Origin: Lacinutrix sp. Hel_I_90 | GTDB lineage: Bacteria > Bacteroidota > Bacteroidia > Flavobacteriales > Flavobacteriaceae | Length of the DNA stretch: 64,000 nucleotides | Assembly (NCBI RefSeq): GCF_000934685.1 | Contig: NZ_JYNQ01000001.1 | Coordinates: 868,001 to 932,000 of the forward strand | Direction: 5' to 3' | Part shown: piece by piece, positions 52,654-62,311 of the stretch | How positions within the stretch are numbered: position 1 is the first letter of the stretch | Layout: every line of letters starts with the position of its first letter | Position numbers and translations under genes: made by a program | Notes under the pieces: model-generated | Seen by the model: the letters and a program-made list of their open reading frames with translations, nothing else | What the model was told of the DNA's origin: nothing | Database searches by the model: none

Positions 52654-52848
52654 GAATCGTAATTTTAATTTTTTGCAAAAGTAAAAAATAATGTTGATAA
52701 CCAAAAGCAAAAGCAGTTATATAACTCTGTATAGCGCTTGCTAAATAAAAGTTTAACGCATGTTATGAGCAATTTAACAACGCATTAACAGGCACAGATG
52801 ATTTCAAAACATACATTTGTTAAGATTAATTATGTGCTTTTGTTCCTT

Positions 52849-54282
52849 ATGAAATTAAAACCTATTTATCTCATTCTTTCTATAGTCCTATTTACGGTGT
52901 CCTGCAAACGTGAAAGTGAAGCTAATATTCAAGATCATCAGGCCTATTTTGGTGGAGTAGTGATAAATCCTAATTCAGATTATATTGTCCTTAGAAAATC
53001 TAGAAAGCTTATTGACACGCTTTTTTTAGATAAAAAAAACAAATTTTCATATAAGCTAGAAGATTTTGAACCAGGTCTTTATAATTTTTTTGACGGAAAA
53101 GAAGCGCAATCTGTTTTAATACATGATAAAGATAGTTTGATGCTGCGCTTAAACACACTAGAGTTTGATGAATCTTTGGTTTATACTGGCACAGGCGCTA
53201 AGGAAAATAATTATTTAATGAATCTGTTTCTTATTAATGAAATTGAAGAAAAAACGACTATAGGCTCATGTAAAAACTTAGACCCAATTGCCTTTGATAA
53301 AAAATATGGAACCATCAGAGATTCTAAATTGAGGGACTTAAAAGCTTTTGAAATCAAAAATAAGACTTCAAAATTGTTTCATAAAATAGCCACTGCAAAT
53401 ATTAATTATCTTTACTATTCTCATAAAGAATTATATCCATTAGTAAATTACAGACATTCTGATAAAGATATCTTTAATCTTTTACCAGATAATTTTTATG
53501 ATTATCGCAAAGACATTGACTATAATAGCGACGTTTTAAAAGGCTACGGCATCTATTATAACTTTCTACTATTTCATTTTAACAACATTGCATTACAAAA
53601 ACATTTTGAACATTCTGATGATAAAATTTACGATGAGTTACTGGTAGATTATAATTTGGATAAAATGATTTTGATTGATGAGAAAATTAATAATGAAAGT
53701 ATAAAAAACATTCTCTTAAATAATACCATGATGCACTTTATTAGTGTTTCTAATAAAACAGAGGATTATGACGAGATGCTGCAATCTTTCAAAGCAAAAA
53801 GCACTAATAATAACGATATTAGTAAGGCTACACGAATTGTTGAGTCTTATAAAAGATTAAAGCCCGGGCAAGCCATGCCGGAAATTAAGTTACTTGACAA
53901 AGAGGATAACCACATTTATTTAAATGATCTTATTAGCAAGCCAACCGTGTTGTATTTCTGGTCTAAGGATAATAAATACAGCATAATAAATTCTCATAAA
54001 CGCATTAAAGAGTTAAATATTAAATATCCGGAAGTTGATTTTATTTCCATTAACTTGGATAACATCACTTATGAAGAACAAGTTTCAATATTAAACCGTT
54101 ATGAGGTTAGAAATCATAATGAATACCGTTTTGTAGCCCCAGAGCAGTCAAAAGAAACACTATCTATTAAACCCATAATAAAAGTGTTTTTGTTGGATAA
54201 AAAAGGAAATATTATTAATGCAAAAGCAGAGATGTCTAATATTCGTTTTGAGCAAGAATTACTAGGCGCAATTAATAACTAA
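52849..54282 (+). CDS. TlpA-like lipoprotein with a thioredoxin domain lacking CxxC
   Basis: A 477-residue lipoprotein (MKLKPIYLILSIVLFTVSC); the ATG 51 bases upstream adds a poor N-terminus. A DUF4369-type beta domain (about 30-110) and a helical middle lead to a thioredoxin-fold end (about 340-477: MPEIKLLDKEDNHIYLNDLISKPTVLYFWSKDN). The redox pair is replaced by WSKDNKYS, so it is probably a binding module rather than an active reductase. Divergent from the ABC-F gene. Confidence 0.82.
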   Translation: MKLKPIYLILSIVLFTVSCKRESEANIQDHQAYFGGVVINPNSDYIVLRKSRKLIDTLFLDKKNKFSYKLEDFEPGLYNFFDGKEAQSVLIHDKDSLMLRLNTLEFDESLVYTGTGAKENNYLMNLFLINEIEEKTTIGSCKNLDPIAFDKKYGTIRDSKLRDLKAFEIKNKTSKLFHKIATANINYLYYSHKELYPLVNYRHSDKDIFNLLPDNFYDYRKDIDYNSDVLKGYGIYYNFLLFHFNNIALQKHFEHSDDKIYDELLVDYNLDKMILIDEKINNESIKNILLNNTMMHFISVSNKTEDYDEMLQSFKAKSTNNNDISKATRIVESYKRLKPGQAMPEIKLLDKEDNHIYLNDLISKPTVLYFWSKDNKYSIINSHKRIKELNIKYPEVDFISINLDNITYEEQVSILNRYEVRNHNEYRFVAPEQSKETLSIKPIIKVFLLDKKGNIINAKAEMSNIRFEQELLGAINN

Positions 54283-54286
54283 ACAC

Positions 54287-54324
54287 AAAAAAGCCTCAGT
54301 AACTAAAATTACTGAGGCTTTTTT
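54287..54324. terminator. Bidirectional terminator between TlpA-like and transaldolase genes
   Basis: A perfect 16-bp stem (AAAAAAGCCTCAGTAA and complement) with T-rich flanks on both sides, between convergent genes. Confidence 0.85.
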
Positions 54325-54340
54325 TATACTATTTATTTAC

Positions 54341-54994
54341 CTAATTACCTTTCTTGTAATCTTCTAAAAATTTAGCTAAGCCACTATCTGTTAAAGGATG
54401 CTTTAACAGCCCTTCAATTGAGCTTAAAGGTCCCGTCATTACATCTGCTCCTAACTTAGCGCAATCGATAATGTGCATGGTATGACGTACTGAAGCCGCC
54501 AAAATTTGAGTTTCAAATGCGTAATTATCATAGATGTGTCTAATTTCTGCAATAAGGTTTAAACCATCGGTAGAAATATCATCAAGACGACCAATAAAAG
54601 GAGAAACGTAAGTCGCCCCAGCTTTCGCTGCCAGTAAAGCTTGACCTGGAGAAAACACCAAAGTCACATTTGTTTTAATTCCTTTATCACTAAAGTACTT
54701 ACACGCTTTTATACCATCTTTAATCATTGGTAATTTAACAACAATCTGTTCGTGCAAATCTGCTAAAGCTTCACCTTCTTTAACCATACCTTCAAAATCG
54801 GTAGCAATAACTTCGGCACTTACATCACCAGCTACCAGGTTGCAAATAGCAACATAATGTTTTAAAATATTATCAGTACCAGTAATACCTTCTTTCGCCA
54901 TTAGCGATGGGTTTGTAGTTACACCGTCTAAGATGCCCATATCTTCGGCTTCCTTAATTTGTGCAAGATTGGCTGTGTCAATAAAAAATTTCAT
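54341..54994 (-). CDS. Transaldolase (short, FSA/TalC-type)
   Basis: A 217-residue transaldolase of the small TalC/fructose-6-phosphate aldolase group, acting in the pentose phosphate pathway. The ATG at 54994 gives [36 protein letters not shown], the standard start; the longer frame adds a basic leader not in the family. The Schiff-base lysine is in [22 protein letters not shown], and residues SPFIGRLDD are also diagnostic. Ends in a bidirectional terminator. Confidence 0.93.
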   Translation of the reverse strand: MKFFIDTANLAQIKEAEDMGILDGVTTNPSLMAKEGITGTDNILKHYVAICNLVAGDVSAEVIATDFEGMVKEGEALADLHEQIVVKLPMIKDGIKACKYFSDKGIKTNVTLVFSPGQALLAAKAGATYVSPFIGRLDDISTDGLNLIAEIRHIYDNYAFETQILAASVRHTMHIIDCAKLGADVMTGPLSSIEGLLKHPLTDSGLAKFLEDYKKGN

Positions 54995-55222
54995 AAGAAT
55001 GTGTTTTTTAATTTCCGCAAAGACGGAAATCTTAATTATATTTAGTTGTGTTTTATTTTTTTTACGCCTGCCTAATGGCAAAAAGACAAGGCATTAAAAC
55101 AAACAACACCTTACTTCACGCCGCACAAAGTTACGATTAAACTTGAGCTACCTGAAAAAATGATATGAAATAATATTAACATTTATAAAACACATGATGT
55201 CTCTTCGCAATAAAGTGAACAC

Positions 55223-56023
55223 TTACAGTTTATAATGGTTAATCAACATTTTTTCATACACTCTATCTGGTAATATAAATTTTAATACAATCGAGAATTT
55301 CTGCATAAAAGCACCTACTTTATAATGTGTTCGTGGTCTTTTAGTATTAATGACTTTAAGTACCATTTTAGAAACGTGCACAGGATCGCTACTTTTATTC
55401 ACATGATCATCTATATCCTGCAACACACTTCCATATTTTTTATAGGGCGAGTCTTCTTTTAAAGGTGCATGAAAACGGCCAGCAGCAATATTTGTAGCAA
55501 AATCACCAGGCGCAATATTAGTCATATTAATATTGAAATCTTTTAATTCTATTCTGAAGGCTTCTGTGAGCAATTCCAAAGCACCTTTACTAGCACTATA
55601 AATACCACGATAAGGTAAGCCCATATAGCCTGCAATTGAGGTGATATTAATAATCAAACCAGAATTTTGTTTTCTCATTTGAGGTAAAACAGCTTTTATA
55701 ACCTTTATAGGTCCGAAAAGATTGGTATCAAAGTTATGTTGAATTTCTGCTTCAGGAATTTCTTCAATTGGTCCGGTAATGCCTACTCCGGCGTTATTAA
55801 TAACAACATCAAGCTGACCTTCTTTCGCAATAACTTCCGCGACAGCGCTATTAATGGATTTCATATCTTTTACATCTAAGCCAACAATTTTAAATGGATG
55901 ATTCGTGTACTTTTCCGGACTTCGGCTCGTACCATACACCTTAAAACCATACTTGGTTAAATACTCGCCAATAGATTTCCCAATTCCTGAAGAACCTCCT
56001 GTAATTAAAATAACTTTAGACAT
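55223..56023 (-). CDS. SDR oxidoreductase
   Basis: A 266-residue classical SDR: TGGSSGIGKSIGEYL, NNAGVG, catalytic YSASKGALELLTEAFRIEL after ITSIAGYMG. A C-terminal hydrophobic/basic stretch (FSIVLKFILPDRVYEKMLINHYKL) is longer than the core and may bind membrane lipids. Substrate unknown. The SRP RNA gene lies upstream on the same strand. Confidence 0.9.
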   Translation of the reverse strand: MSKVILITGGSSGIGKSIGEYLTKYGFKVYGTSRSPEKYTNHPFKIVGLDVKDMKSINSAVAEVIAKEGQLDVVINNAGVGITGPIEEIPEAEIQHNFDTNLFGPIKVIKAVLPQMRKQNSGLIINITSIAGYMGLPYRGIYSASKGALELLTEAFRIELKDFNINMTNIAPGDFATNIAAGRFHAPLKEDSPYKKYGSVLQDIDDHVNKSSDPVHVSKMVLKVINTKRPRTHYKVGAFMQKFSIVLKFILPDRVYEKMLINHYKL

Positions 56024-56167
56024 AAATAAAAATGAATAATTAAAAATGTAAAATTAAAAATGAAATCCATTAAAAGGTATTAAAACAAAAAAGATTTGCC
56101 AGTTTCCACTAACAAATCCTTAATATATAGTAATAGATTTCGAATTTAAAATCTAACTTTTAGGCAC

Positions 56168-56270
56168 AAAAAATGGCAAGCTACCTACATCACACCGCTA
56201 CGACCATTTACCTTTGCTTCGTTCCCGACCTGGAGGATTCAACAGGAGCTGGTTGTGTAGGACTTGCCGG
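56168..56270 (-). ncRNA. ffs: Signal recognition particle RNA, small bacterial type
   Basis: On the minus strand the RNA contains CCAGGTCGGGAACGAAGCA followed by AAGGTAAATGG, which is the conserved SRP domain IV with its GGAA tetraloop region and symmetric loop. The ends pair as GGCAAG with CTTGCC. A TATATTTG -7 element (56273-56280, minus strand) lies directly before the 5' end. Size about 100 nt, i.e. without an Alu domain. It binds Ffh to target membrane proteins. Ends are approximate. Confidence 0.9.
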
Positions 56271-56272
56271 TG

Positions 56273-56280
56273 CAAATATA
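56273..56280 (-). promoter_or_regulatory. Promoter element of the SRP RNA gene
   Basis: TATATTTG on the minus strand matches the TAnnTTTG consensus and ends just before the inferred RNA start. Confidence 0.6.
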
Positions 56281-56357
56281 CAAAGTTTTAAATTTATCAC
56301 AATGATTTTTTAAACTGAATTTTAATAAATATCTTGCCTTAAATTACAGTAAATACC

Positions 56358-57386
56358 ATGAACATGTTTAAATACCTTACACTCATATTTTTAGCCAGTT
56401 TTTTATCAAACTGCGGTAGTGGAGCGAAGCAAAAAAATTTCAATATAAGAACAAATACGACCAATAATACCATTGCTTTAAATGAACAATTAGTACTTTC
56501 TATTTCAAATCCGAAGGATTTAGAGATTGAATCTGTTACCTATACTTTAAATGGGGAGACCATTACCGAAACAACAACATTAGACCATGTGAAATTAGGA
56601 CAGCAAGAAATAAAAGCCCTTGTAAACTATGATGGTGAAACCGAAACGGTAACTCAAAATATTTCTATTGTAAATAATGAGGCTCCTAAAGTATTCGCTT
56701 ACGAAATTATAAATACCTATCCTCATGATATTACTTCTTATACCCAAGGTTTGGAGTTTTACAATGGTGAACTCTATGAAAGCACTGGACAAAAAGGAGA
56801 ATCAAAACTCCGAAAAGTAAATTATAAAACAGGTGAAGTACTAGAAAATGTTGCTTTAGCCAGTCAGTATTTTGGTGAAGGTTTAACGGTTTTAAATAAT
56901 AAAATATATCAACTAACCTGGCAAAGTGGCAAAGGCTTTGTTTATAATGCTAATACTTTTGAGCGTACCAGCACCTTCAAATATGGAGAAAGCAAAGAAG
57001 GCTGGGGTATTTGTAATGATGGGAGGCTGCTATATAAAAGTGATGGAACAGAAAAGATCTGGACGTTAAACCCTGAAAGTTTGGTTGAAACAGGACATAT
57101 TCAAGTCTATACTAACAAAGGGAAAATAGGCCAGCTTAATGAGCTAGAATGGATTAATGGTAAAATTTACGCCAATATCTACCAAAAAAATGGTGTGGTT
57201 ATTATTAATCCTGAAAATGGTGCAACCGAAGCAGTAATTGACTTCTCGCCACTTAAAAAAGAAGTGACACAACATAAAGGCTTAGATGTTTTAAATGGCA
57301 TAGCCTATAATCCAGAGACTCAAACCATTTTTGTAACTGGAAAACGTTGGGATAAACTTTTTGAGGTCAAAATCATAGAAAAATAG
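56358..57386 (+). CDS. Glutaminyl-peptide cyclotransferase (bacterial propeller type), lipoprotein
   Basis: Makes N-terminal pyroglutamate from glutamine. A 342-residue lipoprotein with a signal ending FLSNC (Cys19), an Ig-like linker domain to about residue 110, and the five-bladed propeller of plant/bacterial QC (EIINTYPHDITSYTQGLEFYNGELYESTGQKGESKLRKVNYKTG, LTWQSGKGFVYN, LNELEWINGKIYANIY). ATG at 56358 is followed two codons later by another ATG. In Bacteroidota it is often linked to maturation of T9SS and outer-membrane proteins exposing N-terminal Gln. Confidence 0.92.
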   Translation: MNMFKYLTLIFLASFLSNCGSGAKQKNFNIRTNTTNNTIALNEQLVLSISNPKDLEIESVTYTLNGETITETTTLDHVKLGQQEIKALVNYDGETETVTQNISIVNNEAPKVFAYEIINTYPHDITSYTQGLEFYNGELYESTGQKGESKLRKVNYKTGEVLENVALASQYFGEGLTVLNNKIYQLTWQSGKGFVYNANTFERTSTFKYGESKEGWGICNDGRLLYKSDGTEKIWTLNPESLVETGHIQVYTNKGKIGQLNELEWINGKIYANIYQKNGVVIINPENGATEAVIDFSPLKKEVTQHKGLDVLNGIAYNPETQTIFVTGKRWDKLFEVKIIEK

Positions 57387-57475
57387 TATTCACTCACCCA
57401 AAAGCTATGTTCACTCAGCCTTAATTTTTTTTCACCGTTATTTTCAAGTGCTTTGACATTTTAAATCGAAACACT

Positions 57476-58294
57476 ATGAGAACATCCATACACTTATCTA
57501 TACCAAAGCCTTGCTATGAGGATTGGAATAACATGTCTCCAAATGAAAAAGGAAGATATTGTTGTGCTTGTGAAAAAACTGTTTATGATTTTACCAATAA
57601 AACAGACGAGTATATTGTAAAAAGCTTTAAGAAAAACGGACAGGTTTGTGGTCGTTTTAAAAGCACGCAACTCGACAGAGAATTAGCTTACAGTGCCAAA
57701 GAAAGTAGGCACTATTTCTCATATGCTGCTTCTGCCCTCTTTGCTTTTGTCGCTTTAGGAACAAATAATGCTGCTGCTCAAGGACAAAATAATCTTATTA
57801 AAGAAACTTCTATTAGCCCTAATCCGGCAAAAGGAAAAATGGCACAATCTATTTTAAAAGAAAAAGTGATTTCTGGAACTATTTTAGATGAAGCAGGTCT
57901 ACCATTACCCGGTGTGACCATTTGTATTATTGGAACTGATAAAAAAACGCAAAGTGATTTTGATGGTTTTTTTAAATTAAAAGTAAGTAAAAACACCTTT
58001 TTAAAGGCCTCTTATATTGGGTATCATTCAGAAAAAACTACAGTAACAGAAAAAAGAGAATATAATTTTAAAATGAATATTAATGAGCATGATTGTAATA
58101 GCGTAGTAATAGTTGCTGGTTATCCCGAAAGACATAATAATTGGAAGAAAAAAGACGAAAGAAAAGAACAAAAAATCTTAAAAACACAAAAACGAAATGA
58201 TAAAAGAGAAAAAATTAGAAATAAAAACCTTAAAAGAACAAGGCTTGGCCAACTTCTTTTTAAGATGACTTCAATTTTTAGAAATAGGGAATAA
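57476..58294 (+). CDS. Membrane-tethered carboxypeptidase-regulatory-like protein with Cys-rich N-terminus
   Basis: A 272-residue protein in three parts. Residues 1-75 are soluble with Cys at CYEDWNNMSPNEKGRYCCACEKTVYDFTN and QVCGRF, a zinc- or metal-site pattern. A hydrophobic stretch (SYAASALFAFVALG, about 80-95) may span the membrane. Then a CarbopepD_reg-type Ig fold (ISGTILDEAGLPLPGVTICIIGTDKKTQSDFDGFFKL, about 130-195) and a very basic tail (KKDERKEQKILKTQKRNDKREK). I know similar N-terminal 'cysteine box' proteins from Bacteroidota but no function. Confidence 0.72.
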   Translation: MRTSIHLSIPKPCYEDWNNMSPNEKGRYCCACEKTVYDFTNKTDEYIVKSFKKNGQVCGRFKSTQLDRELAYSAKESRHYFSYAASALFAFVALGTNNAAAQGQNNLIKETSISPNPAKGKMAQSILKEKVISGTILDEAGLPLPGVTICIIGTDKKTQSDFDGFFKLKVSKNTFLKASYIGYHSEKTTVTEKREYNFKMNINEHDCNSVVIVAGYPERHNNWKKKDERKEQKILKTQKRNDKREKIRNKNLKRTRLGQLLFKMTSIFRNRE

Positions 58295-58322
58295 ACTGTA
58301 TCTTAGTATTTAAAACCACAAG

Positions 58323-58712
58323 TTGCATACATTCACTAAAACAATAACCGTTACTAAAGATGATCTTGACGAACTCAATCATGTCAATAACGTACGTTAT
58401 GTACAATGGGTTAACGACATTGCTAAAGCACACTGGTTACAAAGTGCTTCAACAACCATAGTAGCAAATTATTTCTGGGTATTGGTTTCGCATACCATTC
58501 AGTATAAAAGAGCCGCTGTTTTAAACGACAAGATTCTCATAAAAACATATGTTGTCTCATCTAATGGTGCAACTTCAACACGACTAGTAGAGATGTATAA
58601 CAAAACATCAAACAGGCTTCTGGCGACTTCAGAAACGAACTGGTGTTTTATGAGTAGTCAAACTCAAAAACCAACCCGCATTACAGAAGAAGTTAAAGCT
58701 CTCTTTTCATAA
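58323..58712 (+). CDS. 4HBT-type acyl-CoA thioesterase
   Basis: A 129-residue hot-dog thioesterase: ELNHVNNVRYVQWVNDIAKAHW carries the 4HBT-type DxNxHVNN-like motif (here ELNHVNNVRY) with the usual Trp, Tyr and Asp pattern. It begins at TTG (58323), as the first in-frame ATG is codon 96; no better start is visible. It probably hydrolyses acyl-CoA; substrate unclear. It follows the Cys-rich gene by 28 bases. Confidence 0.85.
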   Translation: MHTFTKTITVTKDDLDELNHVNNVRYVQWVNDIAKAHWLQSASTTIVANYFWVLVSHTIQYKRAAVLNDKILIKTYVVSSNGATSTRLVEMYNKTSNRLLATSETNWCFMSSQTQKPTRITEEVKALFS

Positions 58713-58918
58713 TGTTAAAGCAACTATAATACCCTGGTAAAATTGATTTAAATCGGTTACTTTTTAAAGCCTAACACAGCTTCCTTCTTTCTTAAAAATG
58801 GTTTCAAATTTTAAAGTTCCGAAAAAAGAGTCTCAAACGAATTAATTCGAATTCATACTAAAATAGTTTTTCAAAAGTTATATTTTAGTCGCTTAAAGCG
58901 ATTTTACTAATAACCTAT

Positions 58919-60475
58919 ATGAAACGTACTCTCTATTTTATCTCTTGTTTTGCCTTACTTTTATTATGGAGTTCTTGTCGTAAAGATTTCGATTTTGCCC
59001 CAAGCACAGGTAGTCTTGAGTTTTCTAAAGACACCATTTATTTAGATACGTTGTTCACCAATATTGGCTCAAGCACTTATAACTTAAAAGTATACAATCG
59101 CAGTGATAATGACATCTCGATCCCTAATATTAGTCTCAATCGAGGGGAAACTTCGCGTTATAGACTAAATGTAGATGGAAATGCAGGCCAATCGTTTACT
59201 AACGTAGAAATTCAAGCCAAAGACAGTCTGTTCATTTTTGTAGAGACCACCGTAGATATTGAAGATGAAGTGGCAATTAATAATGAATTTTTATATACCG
59301 ATACCATTAACTTTGATGTTGGTAGCAACCTTCAAACTGTAGCATTGGTGACATTAATTAAAGATGCTATATTTATATATCCAGATCGTGATAATACCAC
59401 AGGTGTTATTGAAACACTCGTGCTTAATATTAATGGAGAAGTCGTAGAAACTGAAATTCAAGGGCGCGAATTGTTGCCTTCAGAATTAAATTTTACAAAT
59501 GAAAAACCCTACGTAATATATGGTTATGCCGCAGTACCTAATGGAGAAACATTAACAGTAGAGGCTGGTGCTCGGGTGCATTTTCATGCGAATTCAGGAT
59601 TACTAGTATCAGAAAACGCTTCATTACAAGTTAATGGGGCTTTAAGTACAAATCAAGAATTATTAGAAAACGAAGTGATTTTTGAAGGAGACAGACTAGA
59701 ACCTGCCTTTGCCAATGTGCCTGGACAATGGGGAACCATTTGGCTTTTTGAAAATAGTATCAATAACAGTATTAATTATACCACGATTAAAAATGGAACT
59801 ATCGGTCTTTTAAGTGATGGTAATGCTGATGCTCCTGTAGATAAATTGACCGTTAGAAATTCACAAGTCTACAATTTTTCAAACTATGGCATATTAGGTA
59901 GAAACACCTCTATTCTTGCAGAAAATGTAGTCATTAATAATACCGGCCAAGTATCCTTTGCCGCCACATTGGGAGGTAAATATAATGTGACGCATTCAAC
60001 GATTGCAAATTATTGGAACAGTAGCTTTAGGCAATTCCCAGCACTGTTAGTTAATAACTTTGTTTTGGATGCAGAAGGCACTGCCTTTTTAGCCAATTTA
60101 ACCGAAGCCAATTTTAATAATTGCATTATTTACGGCAATGATAATCCTGAGTTTTTAATCGATGAGATTCAAGATGATGCCGTTGTTTTCAATTTCAAAT
60201 TCACCAATTGTTTACTGCGTTTTGAAGATCCTAACAATAATTTTACTGGTGCTAATTATGATTTCACAAATATATCGCGTTACGAAAATAATGTATTCAA
60301 TCAAGGGCCTGATTTTAGATTACCCTTTGAAAACGAGTTAATTATTGGAGCTAATTCTAATGCCAATGGCATTGGAAATTCAACTTTCGCAACTCAAGTA
60401 CCACAAGACCTCTTAGGAGTTAATAGAACGACTTCTTCTGATGCTGGCGCTTATCAGCACATTACTTTTGAATAG
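58919..60475 (+). CDS. Right-handed beta-helix lipoprotein
   Basis: A 518-residue surface lipoprotein: lipobox LLWSSC (Cys20), an N-terminal Ig-like domain (LEFSKDTIYLDTLFTNIGSSTYNLKVYN) and a C-terminal pectate-lyase-like beta-helix (NGETLTVEAGARVHFHANSGLLVSENASLQVNGALSTN, NSINYTTIKNGTIGLLSDGN, and NYGILGRNTSILAENVVINNTGQ). No catalytic motif is obvious. The ending DLLGVNRTTSSDAGAYQHITF, with a G-x-x-R/N-x-x-x-x-x-DAGAYQ pattern, is common in secreted Bacteroidota right-handed helix proteins. Confidence 0.82.
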   Translation: MKRTLYFISCFALLLLWSSCRKDFDFAPSTGSLEFSKDTIYLDTLFTNIGSSTYNLKVYNRSDNDISIPNISLNRGETSRYRLNVDGNAGQSFTNVEIQAKDSLFIFVETTVDIEDEVAINNEFLYTDTINFDVGSNLQTVALVTLIKDAIFIYPDRDNTTGVIETLVLNINGEVVETEIQGRELLPSELNFTNEKPYVIYGYAAVPNGETLTVEAGARVHFHANSGLLVSENASLQVNGALSTNQELLENEVIFEGDRLEPAFANVPGQWGTIWLFENSINNSINYTTIKNGTIGLLSDGNADAPVDKLTVRNSQVYNFSNYGILGRNTSILAENVVINNTGQVSFAATLGGKYNVTHSTIANYWNSSFRQFPALLVNNFVLDAEGTAFLANLTEANFNNCIIYGNDNPEFLIDEIQDDAVVFNFKFTNCLLRFEDPNNNFTGANYDFTNISRYENNVFNQGPDFRLPFENELIIGANSNANGIGNSTFATQVPQDLLGVNRTTSSDAGAYQHITFE

Positions 60476-60496
60476 TTTTAAAGTTTCTATATAAAC

Positions 60497-60522
60497 AAAG
60501 CCCATTCAAATGAATGGGCTTT
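60497..60522. terminator. Bidirectional terminator
   Basis: AAAGCCCATTC/GAATGGGCTTT stem of 11 bp around AAAT, with T-rich ends, between two convergent genes. Confidence 0.85.
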
Positions 60523-60545
60523 TTTATTCTATTTTAAATTAGGCA

Positions 60546-62258
60546 TTACTTCAACACTACTTTCTTAGTCGTCGTATTGCCTTTTGCATCTTCCAATTGA
60601 AACAAATAAATACCTTTTGGATAACTACTGAGATCAACTGTAGTTCTTGAAGCAGATAAATTTTTAACAGCTAATTGCTTACCTAAAACAGTGTAGATTT
60701 TTAATTTTAAATCATCAGATAAGTTATTTATTGATACTACTCCATTGGTTGGGTTAGGAGATAGACTTAGTTTTCCTTTTTCAAAGGAGTCTACAGACAA
60801 AGTACTCCCTTCGACAATAGTTAATGTTTGGTTAGCAGTGACATTACTAAGGATATCCTCAGTGCCGCTTGGCCACGTTACTTTAACATAATCTAAAGTC
60901 GTTGCGCTTCCCAATCCAATCATTTCTGTTCCTGAATTTTGAGCAATATAACCTTCGCCAGCAAGCGTATATCTGTATTGTTTATTACCACTAATAGAAA
61001 CTTCAATTTTAGAACCAATACCATCTTTATTACTAGCAACTCCTACTAATTTCACCTTTACGTAATTATTAGTATTTATAGTCTTATTTTCCCATAAAAA
61101 GTAGTTATCTGTGTCATTCATGACTACAATATCTGGTAATCCATCATTATTGAAATCACCTATGGCATTAGAAAAACTCTTTCTATTATCGTTAGCAAAA
61201 CCAACACTTGAAGGAATCGCATAATTACCTGTGCCATCATTTTCATAAAATGCAGAAGGTAGTCTGTTGGGAACAGCACCAGTCATAGAGCTACTTACAT
61301 ACAAATCTAAATCGGCATCGTTATCTGCATCTAAAAAAACAGCTCCCCAAGCAATGCTTTCCATAGCGGTTCCAATGGTTGGCGCTACATTAGTAAAGGT
61401 ACCATCACCGTTATTAAGAAAATGATAGTTTCCTGCTGTTGTATTCGTCACATAAATATCAAACCAACCGTCATTATTATAATCGCCAATCGTGGTTGAC
61501 ATCGCGTCAATCGCTACCCCTGCCCCACTATCATCTGAAACATCTGTAAAAACACCAGAGCCATTATTTTGATACAATCTGTTTTTATTTGGTGTTTTAT
61601 CATTTGCAACATATATGTCCTGATCTCCATCATTATCATAGTCAAAAAATGCAGAACAGAATGATAATTGATTCCCTAAGAAAATACCTGCTGTGCTGCT
61701 AATATCAGTAAATGTTCCATTACCATTGTTTCGGTATAAATAACTATACTGATTTAAAGTCTGATCATCCCGATTTGAAATGAAAGCATCTAAATCTCCA
61801 TCATTGTCTATATCACCAAATGAAATACCATAAGTAAATAAATTTTCAGTAAAAAAACCTATAGTTATAGTTACATCAGTAAAAGTCATATCACCATTAT
61901 TCCTGTAATATTTGTTGACATCTGAAATACTGGTAGCCATAAAATCTTTATCGCCATCATTGTCATAATCTACCCAAAGGACTTGTTTTACCCTATGTGT
62001 ATTAGGAATCCCCAAATCTACTTCCATAAATGTCCCATTATTATTTTGGAAGAATTTTAAAGTTTCTCCGTCTGTCGTAGAATAGGTCAAATCGTCCCAT
62101 CCATCACCATTAAAGTCACAGAATGAGACACCTCCGCCGTAAGTGGAATCGCCATAAGCATAACCAACTCCTTTTGCTGTAGCATTATCTTCAAAAGACA
62201 ATTGAGTATGGCCAAAAGTAAATACGCAAAGCGCTAATAATGTAAATATTCTTAACAT
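60546..62258 (-). CDS. T9SS-secreted FG-GAP/VCBS-repeat protein with ASPIC/UnbV domain
   Basis: A 570-residue secreted protein. After a signal peptide, repeated FG-GAP calcium-binding blades such as DFNGDGWDDLTY, DYDNDGDKDFMA, DIDNDGDLDAFI and DYNNDGWFDIYV form a seven-bladed-type propeller. Then an ASPIC/UnbV domain (KLVGVASNKDGIGSKIEVSISGNKQYRYTLAGEGYIAQN, and VTWPSGTEDILS) and a type-A T9SS sorting domain (LSPNPTNGVVSINNLSDDLKLKIYTVLGK) end the protein. CRTAC1-like. Function likely adhesion or binding. Confidence 0.9.
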   Translation of the reverse strand: MLRIFTLLALCVFTFGHTQLSFEDNATAKGVGYAYGDSTYGGGVSFCDFNGDGWDDLTYSTTDGETLKFFQNNNGTFMEVDLGIPNTHRVKQVLWVDYDNDGDKDFMATSISDVNKYYRNNGDMTFTDVTITIGFFTENLFTYGISFGDIDNDGDLDAFISNRDDQTLNQYSYLYRNNGNGTFTDISSTAGIFLGNQLSFCSAFFDYDNDGDQDIYVANDKTPNKNRLYQNNGSGVFTDVSDDSGAGVAIDAMSTTIGDYNNDGWFDIYVTNTTAGNYHFLNNGDGTFTNVAPTIGTAMESIAWGAVFLDADNDADLDLYVSSSMTGAVPNRLPSAFYENDGTGNYAIPSSVGFANDNRKSFSNAIGDFNNDGLPDIVVMNDTDNYFLWENKTINTNNYVKVKLVGVASNKDGIGSKIEVSISGNKQYRYTLAGEGYIAQNSGTEMIGLGSATTLDYVKVTWPSGTEDILSNVTANQTLTIVEGSTLSVDSFEKGKLSLSPNPTNGVVSINNLSDDLKLKIYTVLGKQLAVKNLSASRTTVDLSSYPKGIYLFQLEDAKGNTTTKKVVLK

Positions 62259-62311
62259 TTTAAAACAATTTTTATAACAAAAATATCACAATTTAACTTA
62301 TAAACTGTTAA

